Below, in pieces: positions 25,079-33,149 of a stretch of DNA of 40,725 bases. Where the stretch lies: positions 1-40,725 of the forward strand of contig JAKSCJ010000011.1 in NCBI GenBank assembly GCA_022360675.1, in the 5' to 3' direction. The notes under the pieces were generated by a model, which was not told the DNA's origin, ran no database searches, and worked only from the letters and a program-made list of their open reading frames with translations. Position numbers and translations under genes: made by a program. Within the stretch, counting starts at the first letter, position 1. Every line of letters starts with the position of its first letter. Source of the DNA: Lysobacterales bacterium (GTDB lineage: Bacteria; Pseudomonadota; Gammaproteobacteria; Xanthomonadales; Wenzhouxiangellaceae).

Positions 25079-26482
25079 ATGCCCTTTGCTGCAGCAACAC
25101 AAAATACCAGTATAGCCCCCAGGCGCTTAATTCCTGAGGCCAAGCGCACACTCATGTTGGGTTTACCCATTATTGCCGGCAACCTGGCCGGTTTAGGCAT
25201 GAGCTTTGTCGACACCATAATGGCCGGGCGTTTAGGCGCCACAGCTTTAGGCGCGGTATCCATTGGCAGCGCGGTGTGGTCGGCGGTGTTTTTATTTGTC
25301 ATGGGCACCTCCATGGCGGTACCTCCTGCGGTGGCGCAACTCGATGGTGCCAACGAGCAACACAAAGTGGGCGCGATGACTCGCCAAGCCCTGTGGTTAT
25401 CGCTGGCACTGGCCAGCTTATTGTTTGTGGTGTGCCGAAGCGCGCATCCGCTACTGGTGCGGGTGGGCGTCGATGCCAATATTATTCCGCTGGCCAGTGA
25501 ATATTTATTAGCGCTCTCTTGGGGTGCGCCCGCCATTTGTGCCTTTATCATGCTGCGCTTTTTTAGCGAAGGCACAGGGCATACACGGCCAGTGATGTAT
25601 GTTGGTGCCATCGGTGCGCTGGCCAATATTCCACTCAATTTATGGTTTATCCATGGCGGCTTAGGTTTACCCGCCATGGGTGCGGTGGGTGTGGGCTGGG
25701 CTTCAGCAGCGGTGTATTGGTTGCAGTTTTTAATTTGGTTGAGCTGGATTATCCGGCACCAGCACTACCGCCCTTTCCAACTGTTACAGCGCTTTGATTG
25801 GCCCCATTGGCACACGCTAAAAGAGTTACTAAAAACCGGCCTACCCATCGGCGGCATGATTGCGGTAGAAGGTAGCCTATTTGTTGCAGCGGCTTTACTC
25901 ATTGGTCGCTTGGGCGAAATTCCGGTGGCGGGCCATCAGGTGGCAATTAACTTCGCCTCCTTAATTTTTATGATTCCGCTGGGTTTAGGTAATGCCATTA
26001 GCGTGCGGGTCGGTAATGCCATTGGTCGTAACGACCCTGAAGGCGCGCGTTATCAGGGCTTCTTAGGCATGGGCATGGTGAGCATTTTGCAGTCGGTTGG
26101 TATCACGTTGATGTTTGTCTTTCCCGCGCCCATTATTGCGCTCTATACCAACGACCCTGAAGTGGCCAGTGTGGCCATTCCACTGTTATTTTTAGCGGCG
26201 ATCTTTCAGTGGCCCGATGGCTTACAAGTTACCGCCGCCAGTGCCTTAAGGGGTCTGAAAGATACCCGAATCCCCATGATTTACACCGTAGTGGCCTATT
26301 GGTTAGTAGGCATGACCACCGGTTACACCTTAACCTTCACCTATGAGTGGGGGGCTCGCGGTATGTGGGTAGGCATGATCGCCGGACTCAGTGCGGCGGC
26401 CCTGTTGCTGGTAGGGCGATTCACCCGCAGTAGCGCGCGTATGATTCGAGAGCACCAAGCACTCGGTGGAACCCAAGGTTAA
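25079..26482 (+). CDS. MATE family multidrug exporter (NorM-type)
   Basis: A 467-residue inner-membrane exporter that uses Na+ or H+ gradients to expel cationic drugs. Twelve hydrophobic segments are visible in two homologous halves. The first half begins LMLGLPIIAGNLAGLGMSFVDTIMAGRLG, the second LKTGLPIGGMIAVEGSLFVAAALLIGRLG; both carry the MATE signature, and HQVAINFASLIFMIPLGLGNAISVRVGNAIG is the classic loop. No later ATG keeps the first helix complete, so the start at 25079 is preferred despite a poor ribosome binding site. With the divergent SDR start 3 bases away, its promoter must lie inside the SDR gene. Confidence 0.93.
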   Translation: MPFAAATQNTSIAPRRLIPEAKRTLMLGLPIIAGNLAGLGMSFVDTIMAGRLGATALGAVSIGSAVWSAVFLFVMGTSMAVPPAVAQLDGANEQHKVGAMTRQALWLSLALASLLFVVCRSAHPLLVRVGVDANIIPLASEYLLALSWGAPAICAFIMLRFFSEGTGHTRPVMYVGAIGALANIPLNLWFIHGGLGLPAMGAVGVGWASAAVYWLQFLIWLSWIIRHQHYRPFQLLQRFDWPHWHTLKELLKTGLPIGGMIAVEGSLFVAAALLIGRLGEIPVAGHQVAINFASLIFMIPLGLGNAISVRVGNAIGRNDPEGARYQGFLGMGMVSILQSVGITLMFVFPAPIIALYTNDPEVASVAIPLLFLAAIFQWPDGLQVTAASALRGLKDTRIPMIYTVVAYWLVGMTTGYTLTFTYEWGARGMWVGMIAGLSAAALLLVGRFTRSSARMIREHQALGGTQG

Positions 26483-26500
26483 GTGCTGTGGTCGCAAGTT

Positions 26501-26526
26501 GCATGTGTTGATTAATTAACACATGC
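26501..26526. terminator. Inverted repeat between convergent MATE and coiled-coil genes
   Basis: GCATGTGTT (26501-26509) and AACACATGC (26518-26526) flank GATTAATT. It contains the stop codon of the minus-strand gene. There is no T-run, so termination may be weak or Rho-assisted. Confidence 0.45.
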
Positions 26527-26874
26527 ATACTGCGTGGTGCGGTCGATACGTTGACTCAACACTTCCAGATGTTGCTCCATCATATTGGCTTGGTGGCGAC
26601 ACAGTGTGGTTTCTTCCTGGCGGCGCTGAATTTGCACCTCCAGGGTTACGGTCTCCAGGCCTAAGCGTGCATTACGAGCCAACGCGGTGAATAAATCCCG
26701 CAGTTCAGCACGGCATACACGTTCACGTAAACGCAGGCGTTGTAAAGATTCTGCCGCTTCTTGCTGTGCTTTATTTAACTCGTTTTGCATCCAACGAACG
26801 CTATCGCTAACCGTATGCTCCCCCATGGGCACCGACTGCTTAGGCCGAAACGGTGTGATATTGCTTGCTTGCAT
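26512..26874 (-). CDS. Hypothetical coiled-coil protein
   Basis: A 120-residue protein I do not recognise. After a short N-terminus (NITPFRPKQSVPMGEHTVSD) nearly the whole chain is predicted helix with Leu, Gln, Arg and Glu heptads (WMQNELNKAQQEAAESLQRL, then LFTALARNARLGLETVTLEVQ). It contains three Cys and no signal peptide or membrane segment. GGAGG lies 8 bases before the ATG, which is good evidence that it is translated. It is monocistronic, between a MATE exporter and sppA. Possible roles include a small structural or adaptor protein, but nothing in the sequence says which. Confidence 0.72.
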   Translation of the reverse strand: MQASNITPFRPKQSVPMGEHTVSDSVRWMQNELNKAQQEAAESLQRLRLRERVCRAELRDLFTALARNARLGLETVTLEVQIQRRQEETTLCRHQANMMEQHLEVLSQRIDRTTQYACVN

Positions 26875-27189
26875 GAGTCATCCCTCCGCTTGTTCTTGCA
26901 AATACTAAAGCATGATTCGTGCCAATTTTTAAACATTTAAAAACAAACACTTAATATCAACTAAATTTAAGCAATGGTAAAAAAAACCAAGAAAAAGTAT
27001 TTTTTACCAAACCCCGAAATTACCGTGCCTCAGCATCTTGCCTCGCCATCAAACGGCAAGACCTACAAACCGGATAAGGAAACATCCTTAAAGAACAGTA
27101 CATTAGCGTTTTCTGTTAGGAAAACTGGCACGGGTTCTCGCTAATGATCGTTGCTACAATTGACGTGCAAATCGATAGGAAGGTTACAC
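26875..27189 (+). promoter_or_regulatory. sppA upstream region with extended -10 promoter
   Basis: About 315 AT-rich bases without a gene. TGC-TACAAT (27152-27160) is an extended -10 for sppA, 30 bases before its ATG. Upstream, GGTAAAAAA (26976-26984) and TTTTTTACC (27000-27008) form an AT-rich hairpin. AAGGA-AACA-TCCTT near 27076-27090 is a smaller one. Their roles are unknown. Confidence 0.45.
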
Positions 27190-29079
27190 ATGGCTTCATC
27201 TGAAAATCGTTCCATCTTCAGCCGTGCCTGGTTCAGGTTCTGGCAAATTGTGGACGGAACCCGACGCATCATCTTGAATATCGTGTTCTTGGTGATCCTC
27301 ATTTTCGTGATTCAAGCCATCACTCGGGGCGGCGAAGACCAGCTCATTAAAACCGAAACCACCCTGATTCTTAAACCAGTGGGCGCTGTGGTTGAACAAT
27401 ACAGCGGCTACCCATTGGATCGCGTTCTGGCTTCGTGGACCGGCGAGCCACCGCGCGAAACCCAGTTACGCGATATTCTCGCCGCACTCTCGCTGGCACA
27501 AAAAGATCCACGCATTAGTCAGGTGTTAATCGACAGCAGCAGCCTGGCCAGTGTGGGCATGGCCAATTTGCAGGAAATTAGCCAAGGGCTAGAAGACTTC
27601 CGCAGCAGCGGAAAGAAAGTGATCGCCATGGGCGATTTCTACAGCGAAGACCGCTACTATCTCGCCAGCCTTGCCGACGAGATTTGGCTAGACCCCCAAG
27701 GCACCATCTGGTTTGATGGCTTTGCCTATTATCGAAATTATTATCGTGAGGGTTTAGAAAAACTCGCAGTCGATGTGCATTTATTCCGTGTGGGTACTTA
27801 TAAGTCGGCCATTGAGCCCTTTATTCGCGACAATATGTCCGAGCCCGACCGCGAAGCCAGCCAATATCTGATTAACGATATCTGGAACAACTACCTTTCT
27901 GCCATTGCGCTCCATCGCGGCTTACCCGCCGAAGTTCTCAACGATCTCACACAAAACTACGCACAAAAAATTGTTGATGCCGACGGCAATTCCGCCCAGC
28001 TCGCCCTGGATATGGGTTTAGTCGACCGCCTCATCACGTGGCCCGAGGCCCGAGCAGAACTAGCCCAAAATGGCGCTGTAGATAGCGACGATGGATACCG
28101 CCAGATCGATATGCAAGATTATCTACGCCAACAACGCAGCCTGCCCACAGTGCCCAGTGCCCGGGTTGGTGTGGTGGTGGCCGAGGGTTCCATCACGGGT
28201 GGTTCACAACCACCCGGCACCGTGGGTTCCGATTCGTTAGCACGCTTGCTGCGCGAAGCCAATAACGACGACAGCATTAAAGCCGTGGTGCTTCGCGTTA
28301 ACAGCCCCGGTGGCAGCGCTTTGGCTTCTGAGGTTATTCGCCGCGAAATGGAATTGCTGAACGAATCTGGCAAACCCGTCGTGGTTAGCATGGGTAATGT
28401 GGCGGCTTCCGGCGGTTATTGGATTTCCATGGGTGCCGCCGAGGTGTGGGCAAACCCTTCAACCATTACCGGTTCGATCGGGATTTTCGGCGTTTTCCCC
28501 ACTTTCGATCGCACACTCGATAAATTAGGCATCCATACCGATGGCGTAGGCACCACGCCTCTATCGGGTGGTTTGCGCCCCGATCGTCCCTTACAGCCCG
28601 CCGCAGAGCAAATGATTCAGTCGTTTATCGAGCGCGGCTATCAAGACTTCCTGGAGCTGGTCTCGAAGTACCGCGACTTAAGCGTCGATGAGGTCGATCA
28701 AGTGGCCCAAGGCCGTGTTTGGACCGGCGGCCAGGCTTTAGAACGCCACCTGGTCGATCAAAGCGGCGGCATCCAAGATGCCATTAACGCCGCCGCTCAC
28801 CACGCAGGTTTGGGCGACGATTACCAGATTCATTATGTGGAAGAGCAACTCAGCGGCTTTGAACGTATTCTTGCCGAAACCGGCAGCCAAGCGTTGATTG
28901 CCGCCGGTATTGAGCCACCCCAAAGCGAAGTTCTAGGCGTTTTAACTGGCCAAGGTGCAGCCTTTGGCGTATTGCCAAAACACCCGGCCTTACAACGTGC
29001 GCAACAAGAACTCAGCATCTTATTGCAAGAAAGCGACCGCCCACAAACCTTGGCTCATTGCTTCTGCATCATGCCGTAA
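27190..29079 (+). CDS. sppA: Signal peptide peptidase SppA (67K type)
   Basis: A 629-residue inner-membrane serine protease (S49) that digests cleaved signal peptides. One N-terminal membrane anchor lies at residues 27-45 (ILNIVFLVILIFVIQAI). It is the long, duplicated form like E. coli SppA. The catalytic lysine is Lys205 (GTYKSAIEPF) in the N-terminal half, and the catalytic serine Ser407 (NVAASGGYWIS) in the C-terminal half, matching Lys209 and Ser409 of E. coli. RVNSPGGSALASEVI and TITGSIGIFGVFPTF flank the active site. ATG 27190 has AGGAAGG at 7 bases; an in-frame TTG at 27151 lies in the promoter. Confidence 0.95.
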   Translation: MASSENRSIFSRAWFRFWQIVDGTRRIILNIVFLVILIFVIQAITRGGEDQLIKTETTLILKPVGAVVEQYSGYPLDRVLASWTGEPPRETQLRDILAALSLAQKDPRISQVLIDSSSLASVGMANLQEISQGLEDFRSSGKKVIAMGDFYSEDRYYLASLADEIWLDPQGTIWFDGFAYYRNYYREGLEKLAVDVHLFRVGTYKSAIEPFIRDNMSEPDREASQYLINDIWNNYLSAIALHRGLPAEVLNDLTQNYAQKIVDADGNSAQLALDMGLVDRLITWPEARAELAQNGAVDSDDGYRQIDMQDYLRQQRSLPTVPSARVGVVVAEGSITGGSQPPGTVGSDSLARLLREANNDDSIKAVVLRVNSPGGSALASEVIRREMELLNESGKPVVVSMGNVAASGGYWISMGAAEVWANPSTITGSIGIFGVFPTFDRTLDKLGIHTDGVGTTPLSGGLRPDRPLQPAAEQMIQSFIERGYQDFLELVSKYRDLSVDEVDQVAQGRVWTGGQALERHLVDQSGGIQDAINAAAHHAGLGDDYQIHYVEEQLSGFERILAETGSQALIAAGIEPPQSEVLGVLTGQGAAFGVLPKHPALQRAQQELSILLQESDRPQTLAHCFCIMP

Positions 29080-29124
29080 CGAGCGCGCATGCAAGCGGAA
29101 TCATAAACTTAAAGCCACAAAAAG

Positions 29125-29151
29125 CCGCCGTTGAAATACGGCGGTTTTTTT
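29125..29151 (+). terminator. Rho-independent terminator after sppA
   Basis: CCGCCGT (29125-29131), loop TGAAAT and ACGGCGG (29138-29144) followed by seven T. Confidence 0.9.
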
Positions 29152-29189
29152 ATTGGCGTTTTTGTTAGGCGCGCTCTTATGCCAAGCAC

Positions 29190-29699
29190 TTAATGTGTGC
29201 TTGATTCCGTAGCTGTGGGCTCCAGTAAGCCCATTTGCTCGGCTAAGACTTGGATCTCATTCATTTCAAATAGCAGGCCCCGCTGGCGCGACGCCTGAGC
29301 CGGAGTCAGGGTTTCGCCCTTCATGGTTAAGCCAGTTAAATCAATCATCTCACCGCGCATCGCACCCAATTGCTGGCCTAAACGATAAGTGGCCACATAC
29401 GACCCCGGCTGGATTTTGTCTTCAACGCAAAGTTCTAGCTGCGCAGCGCCTGCCAAACCCTGCTGCCAACCCAACTTAGGCGTGCAGAACAAGCCCTGGG
29501 CTTCTTCCCAGCCCTGTACGAAAGCCGCTTCGTCCACTTCGCACAATAAATCGGGCTGTAAATCTGCTGCACGCCCCAGCCATTTATCGGCAAAGGCTTT
29601 CACGCCATACTCATGGGATACTTCAGGTGTGCAATGGCTACTACACGCGCCGAGCAACAGCAAGCTACCCAGGCACAAAAGACGACACGATTTCGGCAT
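29190..29699 (-). CDS. DUF2799 family lipoprotein
   Basis: A 169-residue predicted lipoprotein. The signal peptide ends in the lipobox LLGAC (Cys about residue 19), so it is probably lipid-anchored; the residues after Cys (SS) favour the outer membrane. The mature part shows the DUF2799 pattern, including WEEAQGLFCTPKLGWQQGLAG and several paired Cys. Function unknown. In-frame starts four codons upstream (29711 GTG, 29708 ATG) are possible; ATG 29699 is chosen because it gives a compact signal peptide. It is convergent with sppA and divergent from the SDR gene. Confidence 0.82.
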   Translation of the reverse strand: MPKSCRLLCLGSLLLLGACSSHCTPEVSHEYGVKAFADKWLGRAADLQPDLLCEVDEAAFVQGWEEAQGLFCTPKLGWQQGLAGAAQLELCVEDKIQPGSYVATYRLGQQLGAMRGEMIDLTGLTMKGETLTPAQASRQRGLLFEMNEIQVLAEQMGLLEPTATESSTH

Positions 29700-29787
29700 A
29701 ACGTCCATCACGCATTGTTGTTATTAATAATGCCGTCATTATGACAAAGGCAGCAGGTCAACATAAGTATTGAGGCAGGAGCATTTC

Positions 29788-30597
29788 ATGGCGATCGATA
29801 CATCTTCATCTTCCAGCGCGGCATTGGGCCATTTATGGCGTTTAGACGGCCAATGCGCCATCGTTACCGGAGCCAGTCAAGGCATTGGTTTTGGTGTAGC
29901 CGAACAATTATTGGAACGCGGCGCACAGGTACTGATGGTGGCGCGCTCCAACAAAACATTACAGCACCGTCGCGAGCAACTCGCCCAGCGCTATGGCGAG
30001 CAACAAGTCCACGCGCTGGCCGCCGATGTGAGTGAAGCCAAGGGGCGCTGCGCCATCGTCGAATGGAGTAGCGAACATTTTGGCGACCTGAATTTACTAA
30101 TTAATAACGTGGGCACAAATATTCGCAAAGCCGCATTGGAATATAAAGAAGACGAGTATCAACATATCTTCAACACCAATCTGCACAGCACCTATCAACT
30201 CAGCTGCCAACTCCATGGGCAGTTAAGGCTAGCCAAAACGGCAGCAGTGGTTAATGTGAGCTCAGTGGCGGGCATCACCCATTTACGCACGGGCGCGCCT
30301 TATGGCATGACCAAAGCGGCGTTGATTCAACTGGGGAAAAACCTAGCGGTGGAATGGGCAGCCGATCAAATTCGAGTAAACACCATGGCCCCCTGGTATA
30401 TCGCCACACCATTGGCACAGCAGGTATTACAAGACCCTAGCTATTTACAGGAAGTTATCAAACGCACCCCATTACAACGGGTCGGGCAAGTTCATGAGGC
30501 TGCCGCTGCGGTGGTATTTCTGTGCTTACCCGCTGCGTCTTATATAAGCGGGCAATGTTTAGTGGTCGACGGAGGCTTTAGCGTATTGGGCTTTTAA
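29788..30597 (+). CDS. Classical SDR oxidoreductase (tropinone-reductase-like)
   Basis: A 269-residue NAD(P)H-dependent short-chain dehydrogenase. The cofactor motif is [17 protein letters not shown], with NNVG later. The active site has Ser in [25 protein letters not shown], with Tyr and Lys in YGMTK. Two blocks, [14 protein letters not shown] and [16 protein letters not shown], are typical of the tropinone-reductase-like branch, which is widespread in bacteria without tropane substrates. AGGAG lies 6 bases before ATG 29788, so the in-frame TTG at 29770 is not used. It is monocistronic. Actual substrate unknown. The stop codon sits in GCTTT-T-AAAGC (30590-30600). Confidence 0.9.
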   Translation: MAIDTSSSSSAALGHLWRLDGQCAIVTGASQGIGFGVAEQLLERGAQVLMVARSNKTLQHRREQLAQRYGEQQVHALAADVSEAKGRCAIVEWSSEHFGDLNLLINNVGTNIRKAALEYKEDEYQHIFNTNLHSTYQLSCQLHGQLRLAKTAAVVNVSSVAGITHLRTGAPYGMTKAALIQLGKNLAVEWAADQIRVNTMAPWYIATPLAQQVLQDPSYLQEVIKRTPLQRVGQVHEAAAAVVFLCLPAASYISGQCLVVDGGFSVLGF

Positions 30598-30651
30598 AGC
30601 AAAAACATAAAATGAAAGCGTTAAACGAAAACCAATACCCAACAGCATACA

Positions 30652-30680
30652 AGCAAAGCCCGACAAAGCCGGGCTTTGCT
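30652..30680. terminator. Bidirectional hairpin terminator
   Basis: AGCAAAGCCCG (30652-30662) pairs with CGGGCTTTGCT (30670-30680). It lies between the convergent SDR and cytochrome P460 genes; T-runs are short on both strands. Confidence 0.75.
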
Positions 30681-30695
30681 CAGCAGCGTTAAAAA

Positions 30696-31286
30696 TTAAC
30701 GGCTGCTTTTAGCTGATTTCAGCACGGGATAGAACTGATTGAAAACAAAGTCTTCACCCGCATTTTTCTCATGACAACCATTGCATGCTTCGGTGGGCAT
30801 GGCTTCTGCTGTTTTGTTGTAAGGAGGTGCTTTATGACCAAAGGTGAAGTAAGCCCAGTTACCCGGCTCATCAGAGAAACGCTTAGAGTCTTTAACCGCT
30901 AACTCTAAACCACTGAACTCACCATTGAAGTAACCCATACCGGAAACTTCAGCACAAGCGCCGTTATCTTTATTACAGTTGCTACCGGTGCGAACTTTAG
31001 TCAGCTCTTTAGCAAATTGGGTGCCATCAGGCCATTTGCCAGTTTTTGAGTAGGCTTCAAACGCACTGGGTTCAACGTATACATTATGGAACTCAGGGAA
31101 TGCGGCCATGCCACCGTTCAAAGCATTAGGTGTTAATGGTGAACCTACAAAAACCCATGCACGCCAGTTTTTAGGTTGATTAACCGAACCATCTTTATTG
31201 AACTTTGCACGGTTAATATCGCCTGCTACCGCGGCAAAAGAAGTTAAAGTCAGTAAGCTAATCGCGCCAATAGTCGCAAGTTTCAT
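30696..31286 (-). CDS. Cytochrome P460 family protein
   Basis: A periplasmic c-type heme protein related to cytochrome P460 and cytochrome c'-beta. P460 oxidises hydroxylamine and can handle NO. The 196-residue precursor has a signal peptide (KLATIGAISLLTLTSFAAVA). KNWRAWVFVGSPLTPNALNGG, AFPEFHNVYVEPSAFEAYSKTG and WPDGTQFAKELT are characteristic P460 blocks. The single heme motif CNGCH is at 168-172. Cys104 and Cys111 could form a disulfide. Whether the Lys-heme crosslink of true P460 exists cannot be decided by eye. AAGGAG lies 7 bases before the ATG, making the longer frame from 31316 unlikely. It is monocistronic, with a long upstream region. Confidence 0.92.
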   Translation of the reverse strand: MKLATIGAISLLTLTSFAAVAGDINRAKFNKDGSVNQPKNWRAWVFVGSPLTPNALNGGMAAFPEFHNVYVEPSAFEAYSKTGKWPDGTQFAKELTKVRTGSNCNKDNGACAEVSGMGYFNGEFSGLELAVKDSKRFSDEPGNWAYFTFGHKAPPYNKTAEAMPTEACNGCHEKNAGEDFVFNQFYPVLKSAKSSR

Positions 31287-32222
31287 TGAATATCTCCTTG
31301 ATGCAAGCATCATCATTTTTTTATTTGCAATACCTCATTAACATCAATCACTGTCTTCTGACCCACAGCATGTTGGTAAACAATAAAACCTACTGATGAA
31401 GACAAATGTTAACGATCGTTATCGCAAGACCCTACCGAAAAAAGTCCAAACGAATCCGTTCACAGGCACCTTGATCCATCAAGGTACACTCTTGATATGA
31501 AAACCTTTTGAACTTTAAGAAGGCGATGACACCGCAATACCCCACTAAAGTGGGTACGCCGTGTCGTACCAATTAGATTCGTTGCTTATTCATCATTGCA
31601 TCCTTCTTTGGTTATTGCCGTCCTGGCATCAAGTTAAAAAGCAACAAGTATTAAACGAACAACTGATAAATCGACATACACAAGTGCAATTTTGTGCATC
31701 AGTGTTTGATCAATCCACACTGAACATAGAACACAGCTGTTGTTAAGTTGAAGCGCACTCTATTACGAAGCGTTAAGTGCTGCATCTCTTGATAGCGAGA
31801 AAGAATAATAAGCTAAACGCAATCACAACTAATGGTTATGCATAAGTGATATGCAAGTCATTCCTGTAAGCCGCATAGCAACTGGGCAGTTACCATAACG
31901 CTAATATGATTTGCGATAAATACGCTACGCATTAACTGCGACAATATGTCGCAGATTAATGCCGCACTGTATATCGCAGTTTAGATCCCGGTTTGGATCG
32001 CAATTTGGGCAAGTGATGCTCGCTTTCTTATAACGAGCAGTTTTGCGCGAACGAAAACTCGCCCTGAACTTTGGAGCCACTATTTCTCAATTTGGCGAAC
32101 AACAGCACCGCTCGGTTTACTCATATTATTTTTGCACTAAGACCCAGAAAAATTGACTTTCCTTGATCAAATAGTCGACTATATTGGACGATCTGCAAAC
32201 TATTTCGGATTTGGCGCAGAAA
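31287..32222. other. AT-rich, repeat-bearing region between P460 and AraC genes
   Basis: About 935 bases without a supported gene. Inverted repeats seen: TAACGATCGTTA (31410-31421); ACCTTGAT-CC-ATCAAGGT (31468-31485); a composite hairpin at 31528-31565 with central CCCACT-AA-AGTGGG; and a cluster at 31929-32039. TTGATCAA occurs at 32163-32170. These could be operators for P460 or the AraC protein, which is divergent from P460. The frame at 31561-31746 (61 residues, GTG start) has no good evidence of being a gene. Confidence 0.55.
31929..31962. repeat. Long inverted repeat
   Basis: Arms GCATTAACTGCGACA (31929-31943) and TGTCGCAG-A-TTAATGC (31947-31962), 15 base pairs with one bulged A and a 3-base loop ATA. 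Two weaker hairpins follow: GATCC/GGATC (31984-31999) and TGCTCG/CGAGCA (32017-32039). Role unknown. Confidence 0.75.
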
Positions 32223-33149
32223 ATGGATGTACTGAACGATATTTTGGATACACTCAAGCTGAGTGGCGCTCTGTATTTCAGAACCGATTTTTCCCCTCCT
32301 TGGGCAATCACGGTGCCAAACTTGGCTCAAGCCGCACGGTTTCACTTGGTTGTTCAAGGCAGTTGCCACGTGAACTTTGCTTCCGGTGCCAGTGTGCAGC
32401 TGGGCCCTGGCGATTTAGTGCTTATTCCCCGTGGGCGTTCACATATTTTAGCCGACGACCCCGCGCGTCCAGCGCCAGAGCTGGAAACCGTGCTGGCCGA
32501 GAACAAATACGACGGACAAGGTGTATTGGTGGTGGGCGACGGCGACCCCAACGCTTCCACACAAATGGTGTGTGGCCATCTGAGTTTTCGTTTTGGTGCC
32601 GATCACCCTATTTTGCGTGCATTGCCCGAATACCTGCTCACCACTTCTGCTTTACGAGCGCGCGAACCTTTGCTGGACGAAATGCTGCGCTTACTGGCAC
32701 GTCGAGTTTTTTCCGAAACCCTGGGCTCTACGGCAGCAGTTACCCGTTTATCGGAAATTGTTTTTATCGAGCTATTAAAGGTGGGTATTCACCAAAGCGC
32801 TGAGCTACACGCTATTTTGCTGGCCTTTAACGATCGGCAAATTGGTAGAGCGCTACAGCTCATGCACGCCGAATATTCCCACACTTGGACGGTAGAAAGC
32901 CTGGCTTCTAAAGTGGCAATGTCGCGTAGTCGATTCGCGGAGCGCTTCAGCGAACTCATCGGCATGAGTCCTATGGCGTATTTATCGGAATGGCGTCTAC
33001 AAAAAGCGCTGTCTTTATTAGACGACTCCCGTTGCAGTATTCAACAGGTGGCCATGCAAACAGGCTATCAATCGCCAGCGGCGTTTACCCGTGCATTTTC
33101 TTCTAAGTTCGGCTCACCACCCACCGAATATCGCAAAGCCGCTTCGTAA
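32223..33149 (+). CDS. AraC family transcriptional regulator with cupin N-terminus
   Basis: A 308-residue regulator. The N-terminal half (MDVLNDILDTLKLSGALYF, then FHLVVQGSCHVNF and GPGDLVLIPRGRSHIL) is the cupin_6/AraC ligand-binding type. The C-terminal 100 residues hold two helix-turn-helix motifs: WTVESLASKVAMSRSRFAERF and CSIQQVAMQTGYQSPAAFTRAF, ending FGSPPTEYRKAAS. The start at 32223 matches the usual start of this family; an in-frame TTG at 32184 is the alternative. The ribosome binding site is weak. It is divergent from P460 and 0.9 kb before a VOC gene; either could be a target, which is inference only. Confidence 0.9.
   Translation: MDVLNDILDTLKLSGALYFRTDFSPPWAITVPNLAQAARFHLVVQGSCHVNFASGASVQLGPGDLVLIPRGRSHILADDPARPAPELETVLAENKYDGQGVLVVGDGDPNASTQMVCGHLSFRFGADHPILRALPEYLLTTSALRAREPLLDEMLRLLARRVFSETLGSTAAVTRLSEIVFIELLKVGIHQSAELHAILLAFNDRQIGRALQLMHAEYSHTWTVESLASKVAMSRSRFAERFSELIGMSPMAYLSEWRLQKALSLLDDSRCSIQQVAMQTGYQSPAAFTRAFSSKFGSPPTEYRKAAS

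Noticed and set aside
31471-31482. FNR box upstream of P460
   Set aside because: TTGAT and ATCAA are present but only 2 bases apart; FNR sites have 4. Kept only as an unidentified symmetric site.
31561-31746. 61-residue plus-strand reading frame
   Set aside because: GTG start inside a hairpin, no ribosome binding site and no recognisable sequence.
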